Source: Actinoplanes regularis (GTDB taxonomy: Bacteria; Actinomycetota; Actinomycetes; Mycobacteriales; Micromonosporaceae). From it: a stretch of 64,000 nt of DNA. Positions 17,931 through 26,677 of the stretch are shown piece after piece. Positions within the stretch are counted from its first letter, which is position 1, and each line of letters begins with the position of its first letter. Location of the stretch: contig NZ_FZNR01000004.1 of the NCBI RefSeq assembly GCF_900188005.1, positions 124,001 to 188,000 of the forward strand, read 5' to 3'. The notes beneath the pieces are model-generated. The model was not told the origin of the DNA and searched no databases. It saw nothing but the letters and a program-made list of their open reading frames with translations. The translations under genes and the position numbers were made by a program.

Positions 17931-18936
17931 CACCTTCAAGTTCCGGATCGACCACCACGGGAGCCTGGTCCGGCCGCCCGAGCTGCTCGCCGCCCGCGCG
18001 TCGTTCGCGGTGGGACGGCTCGACGCCGCCGGGCTGCGCGCGGTCGAGGACGCCTCGATCGCCGAGGCGGTCCGTAAACAGCGCAGACTCGGCCTCACCG
18101 CGGTCACCGACGGCGAGTTCCGGCGGGCCGACCTCCGCGGCGCGGTGTTCGACGCGGTGCGTGGCTTCCGGTACGTCGAGGCGGATCGATGGGCCGCCGA
18201 GGGCGAGCTGAAGCCGGAGCGGTCGCTGGTCGCCGACGACGTGGCGGCGCTGACCGAGCTGACCCGGATCCCGGCCAAGGCGACGCTGCCCTCGCCGGCC
18301 TGGCTCGCGGCGCGGACGTACGTTCCCGGGGGTGTCTGGGGCAGCGTCCGTGAGCTGGGCCTGGCGCTCGCGGCGATCGTGCGGGACGAGATCGGGGCGG
18401 TGGTCGCGGCCGGCGTGCGGTACGTCCAGATCGACAATCCCGGCTACGCCGGCCCGCTCACCGGCGCGGGCGGCGGCATCGACCTGGAGGAGGCGATCGA
18501 GATCGATTCGCTCGCGGTCGCTCTCGGGGACAAGCCTTCCGACGTACGGATCGGGCTCTGTCCGCTCTTCCGTGCGACCGGAGCGGACCGCGCCGTCGCC
18601 GAGAAGCTGTTCGCGAGCGTGCCCGTCGACCGCTGGAACCTGCCGTTCGACAAGGGCACCGAGGCCGAGGTCACCCTGCTCCGGGCCGTCCCGGCGGAGA
18701 AGGACGTCTGTCTCGGCATCGTCGACCCGGCCGTCGCGGAGCTCGAGGAGATCGACCTGATCATGGACCGGATGGATGTGGCCGGCGCCGTGCGTGACCT
18801 CGAGGACGTGGCGGTCAGCCCGAGCGCCGGCTTCTCCCCGGTCGCCGGTGGCAACCTGATCGGGGCCGAGGAGCAGTGGCGCAAGCTGATCCACGTCGAG
18901 ACGATCGCCCGGATGTGCTGGGGCAACGAGCTGTGA
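17923..18936 (+). CDS. MetE-barrel-like protein lacking the zinc site
   Basis: A 337-residue protein with the fold landmarks of the MetE C-terminal barrel (DHHGSLVRP near residue 10, TDGEF, VQIDNPGYA, SPSAGFSP). The zinc ligands kept in the paralogue at 3-617 are absent: His becomes Gly211 (with Cys213 kept), Glu becomes Pro241 and the last Cys becomes Ala302. A zinc-thiolate methyl transfer is therefore unlikely. Its place at the end of the catabolic operon suggests another reaction on a pathway compound. GTG start lies inside the GlcG-like gene. Confidence 0.8.
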   Translation: MADTFKFRIDHHGSLVRPPELLAARASFAVGRLDAAGLRAVEDASIAEAVRKQRRLGLTAVTDGEFRRADLRGAVFDAVRGFRYVEADRWAAEGELKPERSLVADDVAALTELTRIPAKATLPSPAWLAARTYVPGGVWGSVRELGLALAAIVRDEIGAVVAAGVRYVQIDNPGYAGPLTGAGGGIDLEEAIEIDSLAVALGDKPSDVRIGLCPLFRATGADRAVAEKLFASVPVDRWNLPFDKGTEAEVTLLRAVPAEKDVCLGIVDPAVAELEEIDLIMDRMDVAGAVRDLEDVAVSPSAGFSPVAGGNLIGAEEQWRKLIHVETIARMCWGNEL

Positions 18937-18937
18937 C

Positions 18938-18969
18938 GCCGGAGCCGGCCGGTTCGGGCCGGCCCCGGC
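18938..18969. terminator. Bidirectional terminator hairpin
   Basis: A 13-bp stem with one mismatch and a 6-base loop lies between the stop codons of convergent genes at 18936 and 18975, well placed to stop both. Confidence 0.6.
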
Positions 18970-18974
18970 ACGGT

Positions 18975-19262
18975 TCACAGCACCTCGGCGAAGGTGACCC
19001 GCCGGTCGACCAGCCGTGGCCGCACCGTGTTCACGATGCACTCGGCGAAGTGCGCGCTCGCGGCGTGCGCCTCGAAACCGGCCCGGTCCACGTACACCTC
19101 GTAGAGCACGAATCCGCCCTCCTCCCCGGTCTCCGCGTGCACCACGTAAGCCAGGTTCCCGGGCTCCTCCCGGGTGTGCTCGCGCATCTTCAGCAGTGAA
19201 TCCCTGACGAGACCGGCGTCCGATGGGGAACACCGGTAGTGCGCGATGACGGCGTACGCCAT
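18975..19262 (-). CDS. Antibiotic-biosynthesis-monooxygenase (ABM/YgiN) family protein
   Basis: A 95-residue ferredoxin-like ABM protein (MAYAVIAHYR, VLYEVYVDRAGFEAH, conserved His in the HAASAHF segment). Members include quinol monooxygenases and small accessory oxygenases. ATG at 19262 follows GGGAGGA. It stands alone on the minus strand inside the catabolic island, so a role with a quinol or hydroxylated intermediate is possible but unproven. Confidence 0.85.
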   Translation of the reverse strand: MAYAVIAHYRCSPSDAGLVRDSLLKMREHTREEPGNLAYVVHAETGEEGGFVLYEVYVDRAGFEAHAASAHFAECIVNTVRPRLVDRRVTFAEVL

Positions 19263-19416
19263 GAAAGTCCTCCCGGGCGTGAAAGTCGGTGCCGGGATTT
19301 CAACAGAGAAATGGGTGCGCCGGATGCAATCAATGCTTCCTCGGAAACGCATGGTCCGGCCCATTCCACGGTTCCTAACATTCGCGATACGCCAAGTCGG
19401 TCCAGAAGGAGTAGCG

Positions 19417-20826
19417 ATGCCCGTTCGCACGATGCAGACCCTGGCGGGCGGACACTGGGTCGGCGCCGAGACTTGGGTCGACGTGTTCGACCCGGCCGAT
19501 GTGCGGGCGCCCTTCGTCCGGGTCCCGGCGCTCACCGCCGCCCAGGTCACCGACGTCTACCGGGCCGCGCGGGAGGGCTTCGAGACCTGGCGGGCCACCC
19601 CCGCGATCGAGCGGTCCAGGATCCTCGCGAAGGCCGCGGTGCTGCTGCGGGCCCGGGCCGCCGAGATCGCCGGGGCCATCTCCAGGGAGAACGGCAAGAC
19701 CGCCGCAGAGGCCGCCGGCGAGGCGGAGAAGGTCGCCGACTTCTTCGAGTACTACGCGGCGGCCGGCCGCGCGGAGTACGGCTCGCTGATCCACGACGCC
19801 CGTCCGGACACCCGGACCGGCTACCAGCGTGAACCGCTCGGCGTGGTCCTCGCGATCACCCCGTGGAACGACCCGATGATCACCCCGGCGCGCAAGCTGG
19901 CCCCGGCCCTCTCGGCCGGCAACGCGGTGGTCCTCAAACCGGCCACCGAGACCCCCACCTCGGCGCTGCACCTGGCCCGGGCCCTGCACGACGCGGGCCT
20001 GCCGGCCGGCGTGCTCAACGTGGTCACCGGCCGTACCGTGGAGATCTCCGCCGCCCTGCTGGACGATCCACGGATCGCCGCGGTCACCTTCACCGGCGGC
20101 AACGAGGCCGGTGAGGCGCTGCGGGTACGGCTGGCCGCGCGGGGCGTCCGCTTCCAATCCGAGCTCGGCGGCAAGAACGCCTCGGTGGTCCTCGCCGACG
20201 CGAACCTGGAGAAGGCCGCGACGGCGATCGTCGCCGCGTCGTTCGGCCAGGCCGGCCAGCGTTGCACCGCGACCAGCCGGGTGCTGGCCGACCGCGCGAT
20301 CCACGACGAGCTCCTGGCCCTGCTCCGGGCGAAGGTCGCCGGCCTGCGGACCGGCCCGCTGGTCAGCCGGGCCCATCGCGGCAGCGTGCTGGCGTACATC
20401 GCGGGGGCGGTCGAGCGGGGCGCCCGGGTCGAGACCGGCGGCGCGGCGGTGCCCGGACCCGGCTGCCACGTCGAGCCGACCCTCCTGACCGGCGTCACCC
20501 CGGACATGGCCGTGTGGCGGGAGGAGGTCTTCGGCCCGGTCGTGGCGGTCCGCCCGATCGACGGCCTGGACGAGGCGATCGCCGCGGTGAACGACACCCG
20601 GTTCGGCCTGGCCGCCGCGGTCTTCACCGACAGCCTTTCCGCCGCACACCGGTTCCTCACCGAGGTGGACTGTGGACAGATCGCCGTCAACACCACGACG
20701 AGCGGCTGGGACGTGCATCAGCCGTTCGGCGGCTTCCGTGACTCCGGTTCGGCCTTCAAGGAGCAGGGCGCCGAGGCGTTGCGGTTCTATACCAAGGTCA
20801 AGACGTTCGCCGTCCACTTCGGGTGA
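19417..20826 (+). CDS. NAD(P)-dependent aldehyde dehydrogenase (second)
   Basis: This 469-residue ALDH has general base Glu249 (SELGGKNAS) and nucleophile Cys283 (GQRCTATSRV). ATG 19417 follows AGAAGGAG. It is clearly diverged from the ALDH at 14074. The type resembles alpha-ketoglutaric- or vanillin-semialdehyde-type dehydrogenases; the substrate is not assigned. It starts the second plus-strand run of the island, with an L-2-hydroxyglutarate oxidase next. Confidence 0.9.
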   Translation: MPVRTMQTLAGGHWVGAETWVDVFDPADVRAPFVRVPALTAAQVTDVYRAAREGFETWRATPAIERSRILAKAAVLLRARAAEIAGAISRENGKTAAEAAGEAEKVADFFEYYAAAGRAEYGSLIHDARPDTRTGYQREPLGVVLAITPWNDPMITPARKLAPALSAGNAVVLKPATETPTSALHLARALHDAGLPAGVLNVVTGRTVEISAALLDDPRIAAVTFTGGNEAGEALRVRLAARGVRFQSELGGKNASVVLADANLEKAATAIVAASFGQAGQRCTATSRVLADRAIHDELLALLRAKVAGLRTGPLVSRAHRGSVLAYIAGAVERGARVETGGAAVPGPGCHVEPTLLTGVTPDMAVWREEVFGPVVAVRPIDGLDEAIAAVNDTRFGLAAAVFTDSLSAAHRFLTEVDCGQIAVNTTTSGWDVHQPFGGFRDSGSAFKEQGAEALRFYTKVKTFAVHFG

Positions 20827-20854
20827 ACGCGTCGACCTATCGAAAGAGGCGGAA

Positions 20855-22051
20855 ATGATGGCTGACGAGACCATCGGGATCGTCGGGGCCGGCATCGTCG
20901 GGCTGGCGATCGGCCGGGAGATCACGCTGCGGCGGCCGGGCACCCGGGTCGTAGTGCTGGAGAAGGAGAACGACGTCGCCCTGCACCAGACCGGGCACAA
21001 CTCCGGGGTGGTGCACGCCGGCATCTACTACACCCCGGGCAGCCTCAAAGCCCAGCTGTGCACCCGGGGGCGGCTGCTGCTCAAGGCGTACTGCCAGGAG
21101 CGCTCGATCGCGTACGACGAATGCGGCAAGCTCGTCGTCGCGGTCCGGCCGGACGAGCTGGGGCGCCTGGACGACCTGGAGAAGCGGGCGCGCGAGAACA
21201 ACGTGCCGGGCCTGCGCCGCGTCGACCCGGCCGGGATCCGCGAGATCGAACCGCACGCCGCCGGCCTCGCCGCGCTGCACTCCCCGGAGACGGCGATCAC
21301 CGACTTCCCCGGCGTCGCGAAGGCGTTCGCGCGGGACATCGTCGCGGCCGGGGGCGAGGTACGCCTCGGCTGGCCGGTCGACCGGATCACCGAGCGCGGG
21401 GGCCGGATCGAGGTCGCCTCGGGGGAGCGCCACCTCGTCGCCGACCGGCTGATCGTCTGCGCCGGCCTGCAGAGCGACCGGGTGGCCGGGCTCGCCGGCG
21501 ACGCGCCCGAACCGGTCATCATCCCGTTCCGCGGCGAGTACATGCGGGTCCGGCCGGAGAAGGCGGACCTGGTCCGCGGCATGATCTACCCGGTCCCGGA
21601 CCCGCGGTACCCGTTCCTCGGTGTGCACTTCACCCGCCGGGTCACCGGGGTCGTCGAGGTCGGCCCGAACGCGGTGCTGGCCACCGCGCGGGAGGGCTAC
21701 CGGCGCTCCGATCTCTCGCTGCGGGACCTGGCCGCCCTGGCCGCCTGGCCGGGCAGTTGGCGGATGGCGGGCCGGCACTGGCGTACCGGCGTCAAGGAGG
21801 TCCGCGGCTCGCTCTCCAAGCGTCGTTACATGGCCGAGGCGCGGCAGTACGTCCCGGAGATCGGCGCGACGGACGTGTACCGGTGCGGAGCCGGCGTTCG
21901 GGCCCAGGCGCTGGACCGCGACGGCAGCCTCGTCGACGACTTCCGGATCCACCGCGTCGGTGCCGTCACAGCCCTTCGCAACGCGCCCTCACCTGCGGCG
22001 ACGTCGTCCCTGGCGATCGCCGAGCACATCGTGGACGCGATTTTCGACTGA
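20855..22051 (+). CDS. lhgO: L-2-hydroxyglutarate oxidase-like FAD protein
   Basis: A 398-residue FAD enzyme with the dinucleotide motif GIVGAGIVGLAIG and the family landmark HQTGHNSGVVHAGIYY. The C-terminal region ends in the RCGAGVRAQA pattern of LhgO. It oxidises L-2-hydroxyglutarate to 2-oxoglutarate at the membrane or in the cytosol. Beside an ALDH, it may drain a hydroxyacid from the pathway. Two adjacent ATG codons (20855, 20858) share one ribosome-binding site. Confidence 0.85.
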   Translation: MMADETIGIVGAGIVGLAIGREITLRRPGTRVVVLEKENDVALHQTGHNSGVVHAGIYYTPGSLKAQLCTRGRLLLKAYCQERSIAYDECGKLVVAVRPDELGRLDDLEKRARENNVPGLRRVDPAGIREIEPHAAGLAALHSPETAITDFPGVAKAFARDIVAAGGEVRLGWPVDRITERGGRIEVASGERHLVADRLIVCAGLQSDRVAGLAGDAPEPVIIPFRGEYMRVRPEKADLVRGMIYPVPDPRYPFLGVHFTRRVTGVVEVGPNAVLATAREGYRRSDLSLRDLAALAAWPGSWRMAGRHWRTGVKEVRGSLSKRRYMAEARQYVPEIGATDVYRCGAGVRAQALDRDGSLVDDFRIHRVGAVTALRNAPSPAATSSLAIAEHIVDAIFD

Positions 22052-22124
22052 CGTGTTCCTGCAAGAACCGATTGCACGGCGCGCACTCCGCACCGCGGTT
22101 TTTCCCACATAGCGTTCAGCACAT

Positions 22125-22139
22125 CTTCTCGGCGAGAAG
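22125..22139. promoter_or_regulatory. Short palindrome before the amidohydrolase gene
   Basis: CTTCTC-GGC-GAGAAG lies in the 110-bp gap before the amidohydrolase, about 20 bases upstream of its start. It could be an operator or a 5'-leader hairpin; nothing decides between them. Confidence 0.3.
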
Positions 22140-22161
22140 CCCGGATCGAAAGGAAGCTCCT

Positions 22162-23028
22162 ATGTTCGTCGTCGACTCCCAGGTGCACGTCTGGAAGGAA
22201 GAGACCCCGGACCGGCCCTGGGTTCCGGGCGCTCGCGAGCGGATCCGGCTCAACGGTCACCGGGAGGACCCCTTCTCGTACGAGGAGTGCCTCGCGCTGA
22301 TGGACGAGGCCGGCGTCAACCGGGCCCTGATCCTCCCGCCGTCCTGGGAGGGCGACCGCATCGATTACGCCCTGCAGGCGTGCGAGGCGCACCCGGACCG
22401 GTTCGGGGTGATGGCCCGGATCCCGCAGAACAAGCCGGCCGAGGGCGCGGCCATGCTGCGGGACTTCGCGCAGAACCCGTACGTCAAGGGCACCCGGTTG
22501 ACCTTCCACCGCCCGGTCGACCGCAACTGGATGATCGACGGCACCAACGACTGGTACTGGCCGCTCGCCGAGGAGTTGAGCATCCCGACCATGGTGCACG
22601 CCCCGATCTGGAAGGCCGAGCTGGGCGCGATCGCCGCCCGGCACCCCGGTCTGAAGATCATCATCGATCACATGGGCATCATGGCCCGGTGCGTGGACGA
22701 CGCCATCGGCTACTGGGTCTCGGAGACCGCGGACCTGGCGAAGCACCCGAACATCTACGTCAAGGTGTCGGCCCTGCCCGGCTACTCGACGCATCCGTTC
22801 CCGAACCTGAACATCGAGAAGTACGTCCGCGAGATGGTGGACAAGATGGGCCCGGAGCGCTGCTTCTGGGGCACCGACATCACCCGGCTGCTCGGCCATG
22901 GGCTGACCTATGTGGAGACCATCGAGCAGTTCACCAAGCACTTCGACCTCACCGCCGAGGAGCTTGAGTGGATCATGGGCCGGGGGATCTGCGAGGTCCT
23001 CGGCTGGCCGATCGAGACCGGGAACTGA
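22162..23028 (+). CDS. Amidohydrolase-family protein, LigI-like
   Basis: A 288-residue TIM-barrel hydrolase resembling 2-pyrone-4,6-dicarboxylate lactonase and related lactonases. The usual His-x-His after strand 1 is Gln7-Val-His9, followed by His in VHAPIW, His in IIDHMG and Asp in WGTDITRL. Hydrolysis of a lactone or pyrone, or hydration of an enol acid, is the likely chemistry. With the PrpF-type tautomerase it suggests a 4-oxalomesaconate-like intermediate (inference). ATG follows AAAGGAAG. Confidence 0.8.
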   Translation: MFVVDSQVHVWKEETPDRPWVPGARERIRLNGHREDPFSYEECLALMDEAGVNRALILPPSWEGDRIDYALQACEAHPDRFGVMARIPQNKPAEGAAMLRDFAQNPYVKGTRLTFHRPVDRNWMIDGTNDWYWPLAEELSIPTMVHAPIWKAELGAIAARHPGLKIIIDHMGIMARCVDDAIGYWVSETADLAKHPNIYVKVSALPGYSTHPFPNLNIEKYVREMVDKMGPERCFWGTDITRLLGHGLTYVETIEQFTKHFDLTAEELEWIMGRGICEVLGWPIETGN

Positions 23029-23038
23029 AAGCCCCGAC

Positions 23039-24721
23039 ATGACCTACCAGACCGATGGCGGCGATGCGGTCGTCAGCGCGTTCAACGCGGTCGGGGTGGA
23101 CTACATCTTCTCCTCACCGGGGTCCGAGTGGGCCCCGGTGTGGGAGTCGCTGGCCCGCCACCACCGGGACGGACTGCCCTGCCCCAGATATCTCGACCTG
23201 CTCCACGAAACCGTTGCGGTCGGCATGGCGACCGGATACGCCCTGGTCACCCACCGGACCCAGGCTGTCCTCCTGCACGCCGGGCCGGGCCTGCTGCAGG
23301 GCTCCATGGCGGTGCACGGCGCCCTGCTGGCCGGTGTCCCGATGGTGGTGGCCTCCTCGGAGTCGATCACCTACGGCGACGGTCCGGGACCCGACCCGGG
23401 CAGCCAGTGGTACCGCAACCTCTCGGTGGTCGGCGGCCCGCACACGATCGCGACCCCGTTCACCAAGTGGTCCAACCAGGCGGCGAGCGTCCACACCCTG
23501 ACCACCATGATCACCCGTGGTGCGGAGCTGGCCTCCCGAGCGCCGGCCGGCCCGGTGTACCTCAACATCCCCCTGGAAGTGCTGCTCGACGAGTGGACCG
23601 GCCCCGCGCCCAAACCGGTCGCGGCCCGCGGCGCCACGATCAGCTCGGCCGACGACATGCATGCCGTCCTCGAACTGCTCGCCGACGCCGAGCGTCCGGT
23701 GATCATCACGGAGACGACCGGACGCGAACCGGGCGGCCTGGCGGCGCTCGTCGAGTTCGCCGAGACCCTGCGCATCCCGGTGGTCGAACCGAACTCGGCG
23801 GTCTGCGTGAACTTCCCGCGCGACCACGAGCTGCACTGTGGCGGCGAGATCGAGCCGTTCCTGGACACCGCCGACGTGATCGTGCTGCTCAACTGCCGTG
23901 CGCCGTTCTACCCACCGAGCCGTGAACCGGCCCGCGCCCGGATCGTCGTGATCGACGAGGTGCCGCAGCGGCCGCACATCGCCTACCAGGTGCTCGGCGC
24001 CGACTTCTATCTGGAGGGCGGCGTCGCCGCCACGCTGCGGGAACTCGCGGTCCGCTACACCGAGCAGGGCTTTGCGGTACGACCGGTGGACCCCACCCGG
24101 CACACCGCCGAGCTCATGGCGATCGAGGAGGCCGAGTCCCGGGCCCGCTCGTCCGACCGGATCGACCCGGTGCTGGTCGCCGCCGCGCTGCGCGCCCTCC
24201 TCGAGGAGCGGGACGCGATCGTGGTGGACGAGACCATCACCCACAGCCGGATCGTCCAGCGGCATCTACGGGCCACCACCCCCGACTCGTACTTCTACGT
24301 GCAGGGCGGCCTCGGCCAGGGCCTCGCGGTCGCCCTCGGCGTGAAACTGGCCGCCGCCGACCGGCCGGTGGTCCTCACCATCGGCGACGGGGCGTTCCTC
24401 TACAACCCGATCGTCCAGTCGCTGCAGGCCGCCGCGGTGAACGGCCTGCCACTGCTGATCGTGGTCTTCAACAACGCGGAATACCGCTCGATGAAGCTGA
24501 ACCACCTGCGGTTCTACCCGCACGGCGCGGCGGCCGAAACCGGTGAGTTCCTCGGCAACGACCTCAGCGACCAGCCGGAACTCGCCGCGTTCGCGGAACC
24601 GTTCGGCATGCACGGTGAGACGGTCGAGCGGGCCGCTGAGCTGGCCCCGGCGCTGGACCGGGCGTTCAAGGCCGTCCGCGGCGGCACGACCGCGATCGTC
24701 AACGTCCACGTCACGCGCTAG
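23039..24721 (+). CDS. Thiamine-diphosphate-dependent enzyme (acetolactate synthase/2-oxoacid decarboxylase type)
   Basis: A 560-residue ThDP enzyme with three domains. The cofactor-activating Glu57 is in LLHETVAVGMATG, and the ThDP/Mg motif GDGAFLYNP...NGLPLLIVVFNN is near residue 450. The family includes acetolactate synthases, benzoylformate decarboxylases and lyases. Placement between an amidohydrolase and an Ldh-type dehydrogenase suggests decarboxylation or carboligation of a 2-oxoacid from the pathway. No FAD motif can be asserted by eye. Confidence 0.88.
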   Translation: MTYQTDGGDAVVSAFNAVGVDYIFSSPGSEWAPVWESLARHHRDGLPCPRYLDLLHETVAVGMATGYALVTHRTQAVLLHAGPGLLQGSMAVHGALLAGVPMVVASSESITYGDGPGPDPGSQWYRNLSVVGGPHTIATPFTKWSNQAASVHTLTTMITRGAELASRAPAGPVYLNIPLEVLLDEWTGPAPKPVAARGATISSADDMHAVLELLADAERPVIITETTGREPGGLAALVEFAETLRIPVVEPNSAVCVNFPRDHELHCGGEIEPFLDTADVIVLLNCRAPFYPPSREPARARIVVIDEVPQRPHIAYQVLGADFYLEGGVAATLRELAVRYTEQGFAVRPVDPTRHTAELMAIEEAESRARSSDRIDPVLVAAALRALLEERDAIVVDETITHSRIVQRHLRATTPDSYFYVQGGLGQGLAVALGVKLAAADRPVVLTIGDGAFLYNPIVQSLQAAAVNGLPLLIVVFNNAEYRSMKLNHLRFYPHGAAAETGEFLGNDLSDQPELAAFAEPFGMHGETVERAAELAPALDRAFKAVRGGTTAIVNVHVTR

Positions 24722-24730
24722 GAGCCCGCC

Positions 24731-25777
24731 ATGCCCGCACCCAAGGTAGTCGTCCCCGCCGACCGGCTGCGCTCCTTCGTCACCGCCCTGTTCACCGGGG
24801 CCGGCGTCGGCGCGGACCACGCCGAGACCATCACCGATGTCCTCACCTGGGCCAGCCTGCGCGGGGTCGACTCGCACGGCGCCTCCCGGGTGCCCCGCTA
24901 CCTGGAACTGCTCGACTCCGGCGAGGCGAATCGGGCGCCCGGCCTGCGGATCGAGTCGACCACCGCGGCGGTCGCCGTCGTGGACGCCGACCGCGCGCCC
25001 GGCCCGGTGGCGCTGAGCCTGGCGGCGGGCGAGGCGGTGAACCGGGCCCGCGGCGGCGGTGCCGGCGTCGTCGCGGTACGCCGGACCGTCCACACCGGGG
25101 CGATCGGGTACTACACCTCGAAGATCGCCGAGCAGGGCCTGGTCGGCATCGCGTTCGTGGCCGGGATGCCGAACATGGCGTACCCCGGAATCAAAGGCAT
25201 CGCGGTCGCCACGAGCCCGCTGTCGATCGCGGTCCCGGCCCCCGGCCACGCCCCGGCGCTGCTGGACATGGCCACCGCCGGCATCGCGCTCGGCAGGATC
25301 GCGCAGTTCCGCAACGCCGGCGAACCGCTGCCCGAGGGCACCGCGGCGACCGCGGACGGTGTGCCCACCACCGACCCGAACCTGGCGAAACTGCCGCTGC
25401 CGCTGGGCGGGGTCAAGGGCGCCGGCATGTCGCTGATGTTCGAGCTGCTGACCAGCGTTCTGGTCGGCGCGCCGATCCTGAGCCCGTTCCACTCCGGCGA
25501 CCCGGCGGGCCGGGTGCACCGGCAGAACGCGCTGATCATCGCGCTCGACCCGGCCGCGTTCGGCGGCGGCGCCGAGTTCGGGCCGGCCGTCGCCGAGACC
25601 CTCGACACCCTCAAGGGCCTGACCCGCGCGGACGAGAACGAGGAGATCCACTACCCCGGCGAGCGCAGTGCGGCGGTCGCCGCGCACCGTGCCGCGAACG
25701 GGATCCCGGTGGCCGCCAAGGTCTGGGCCGAACTGAAGGTCGCCGCCGAGAAGCTCGGCGTGCCGGCACCGGCCTGA
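24731..25777 (+). CDS. Ldh-family (malate/L-lactate type) NAD(P)-dependent oxidoreductase
   Basis: This 348-residue protein matches the type-2 malate/lactate dehydrogenase family, which includes ureidoglycolate, sulfolactate and 2,3-diketogulonate reductases. The conserved catalytic His occurs in RGVDSHGASR, and KGAGMSLMFELLTSVL is characteristic. It would interconvert a 2-hydroxyacid and a 2-oxoacid. It is last in the plus-strand run and is followed by a strong hairpin. Confidence 0.88.
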   Translation: MPAPKVVVPADRLRSFVTALFTGAGVGADHAETITDVLTWASLRGVDSHGASRVPRYLELLDSGEANRAPGLRIESTTAAVAVVDADRAPGPVALSLAAGEAVNRARGGGAGVVAVRRTVHTGAIGYYTSKIAEQGLVGIAFVAGMPNMAYPGIKGIAVATSPLSIAVPAPGHAPALLDMATAGIALGRIAQFRNAGEPLPEGTAATADGVPTTDPNLAKLPLPLGGVKGAGMSLMFELLTSVLVGAPILSPFHSGDPAGRVHRQNALIIALDPAAFGGGAEFGPAVAETLDTLKGLTRADENEEIHYPGERSAAVAAHRAANGIPVAAKVWAELKVAAEKLGVPAPA

Positions 25778-25780
25778 GGA

Positions 25781-25822
25781 ACGACGGAACGCCCGGACCG
25801 TACGGCCCGGGCGTTCCGTCGT
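25781..25822. terminator. Bidirectional terminator, 16-bp perfect stem
   Basis: A perfect 16-bp stem with a 10-base loop stands between the convergent Ldh gene and siderophore ATPase gene. It marks the end of the catabolic island. Confidence 0.75.
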
Positions 25823-25836
25823 ACCGTCTCCGGCTC

Positions 25837-26649
25837 TCAGACCTCGGCCTTCGCCGCCTCCGCGGCCCGCCGGCGCGCGGCCGGGACCACCAGCGGGGTG
25901 CCGGTCTCCGGGTCGTCGATCACCCGGCAGGGCAGCCCGAACACCTCCTCGACCAGGGCGGCGGTCAGCACGTCGCCCGGCCGCCCGGCCTTGACGATCC
26001 GGCCGCCGCGCATGGCGATCAGGTGGGTGGCGTAGCGTGCCGCGTGGTTCAGGTCGTGCAGCACCGCGACCAGCGTCCGGCCCTGCCGCTCGTGCAGCTC
26101 GGCGCAGAGGTCCAGCACCTCGATCTGGTGCGCGATGTCCAGGAACGTGGTCGGCTCGTCGAGCAGCAGCAGCGGGGTCTGCTGGGCCAGCGCCATCGCG
26201 ATCCAGACCCGCTGGCGCTGCCCGCCGGAGAGCTCGTCGACGTTGCGGTCGGCCAGGTCCCCGACGCCGGTGGCGGCCATCGACTCGGTGACCACCAGCT
26301 CGTCCTGGGCCGACCAGCGGCGCAGCAGGCCCTGGTGCGGGTATCGCCCGCGGGCCACCAGCTCGGCCACGGTGATCCCGTCCGGCGCGGTCGACGACTG
26401 CGGCAGCAGGCCGAGCGTCTTGGCGACGGTACGGGTGGGCAGCGAGTGCACGTCGGCACCGTCCAGCAGGACCGTGCCGGCGGTCGGCTTCAGCAGCCGG
26501 GACAGCGCTCGCAGCAGGGTCGACTTGCCGCACGCGTTCGGGCCGATGATCACGGTGAACGAGCCGTCCGGGATCTCGACGCTCAGCTCCTCCGCGATGA
26601 CCCGCTTGTCGTACGCCAGGGTCATCCCGGTACCGCTCAGTCGGCTCAT
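25837..26649 (-). CDS. Iron-siderophore ABC transporter ATP-binding protein
   Basis: A 270-residue FecE/FepC-type ATPase with Walker A GPNACGKST, signature LSGGQRQRVWIAMAL, Walker B LLLLDEPTTFLD and switch His in AVLHDLNHA. It drives ferric-siderophore import with the two upstream FecCD permeases. It is 28 bp behind the second permease, probably in the iron-box-controlled operon. Confidence 0.93.
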   Translation of the reverse strand: MSRLSGTGMTLAYDKRVIAEELSVEIPDGSFTVIIGPNACGKSTLLRALSRLLKPTAGTVLLDGADVHSLPTRTVAKTLGLLPQSSTAPDGITVAELVARGRYPHQGLLRRWSAQDELVVTESMAATGVGDLADRNVDELSGGQRQRVWIAMALAQQTPLLLLDEPTTFLDIAHQIEVLDLCAELHERQGRTLVAVLHDLNHAARYATHLIAMRGGRIVKAGRPGDVLTAALVEEVFGLPCRVIDDPETGTPLVVPAARRRAAEAAKAEV

Positions 26650-26677
26650 TCTCCTGCTCCCGCACTCTTCGCAATCA

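Noticed and set aside
24266-26674. 802-codon minus-strand open frame over the ThDP, Ldh and ABC genes
   Set aside because: It crosses three real genes on both strands and only reads well because of high GC content.
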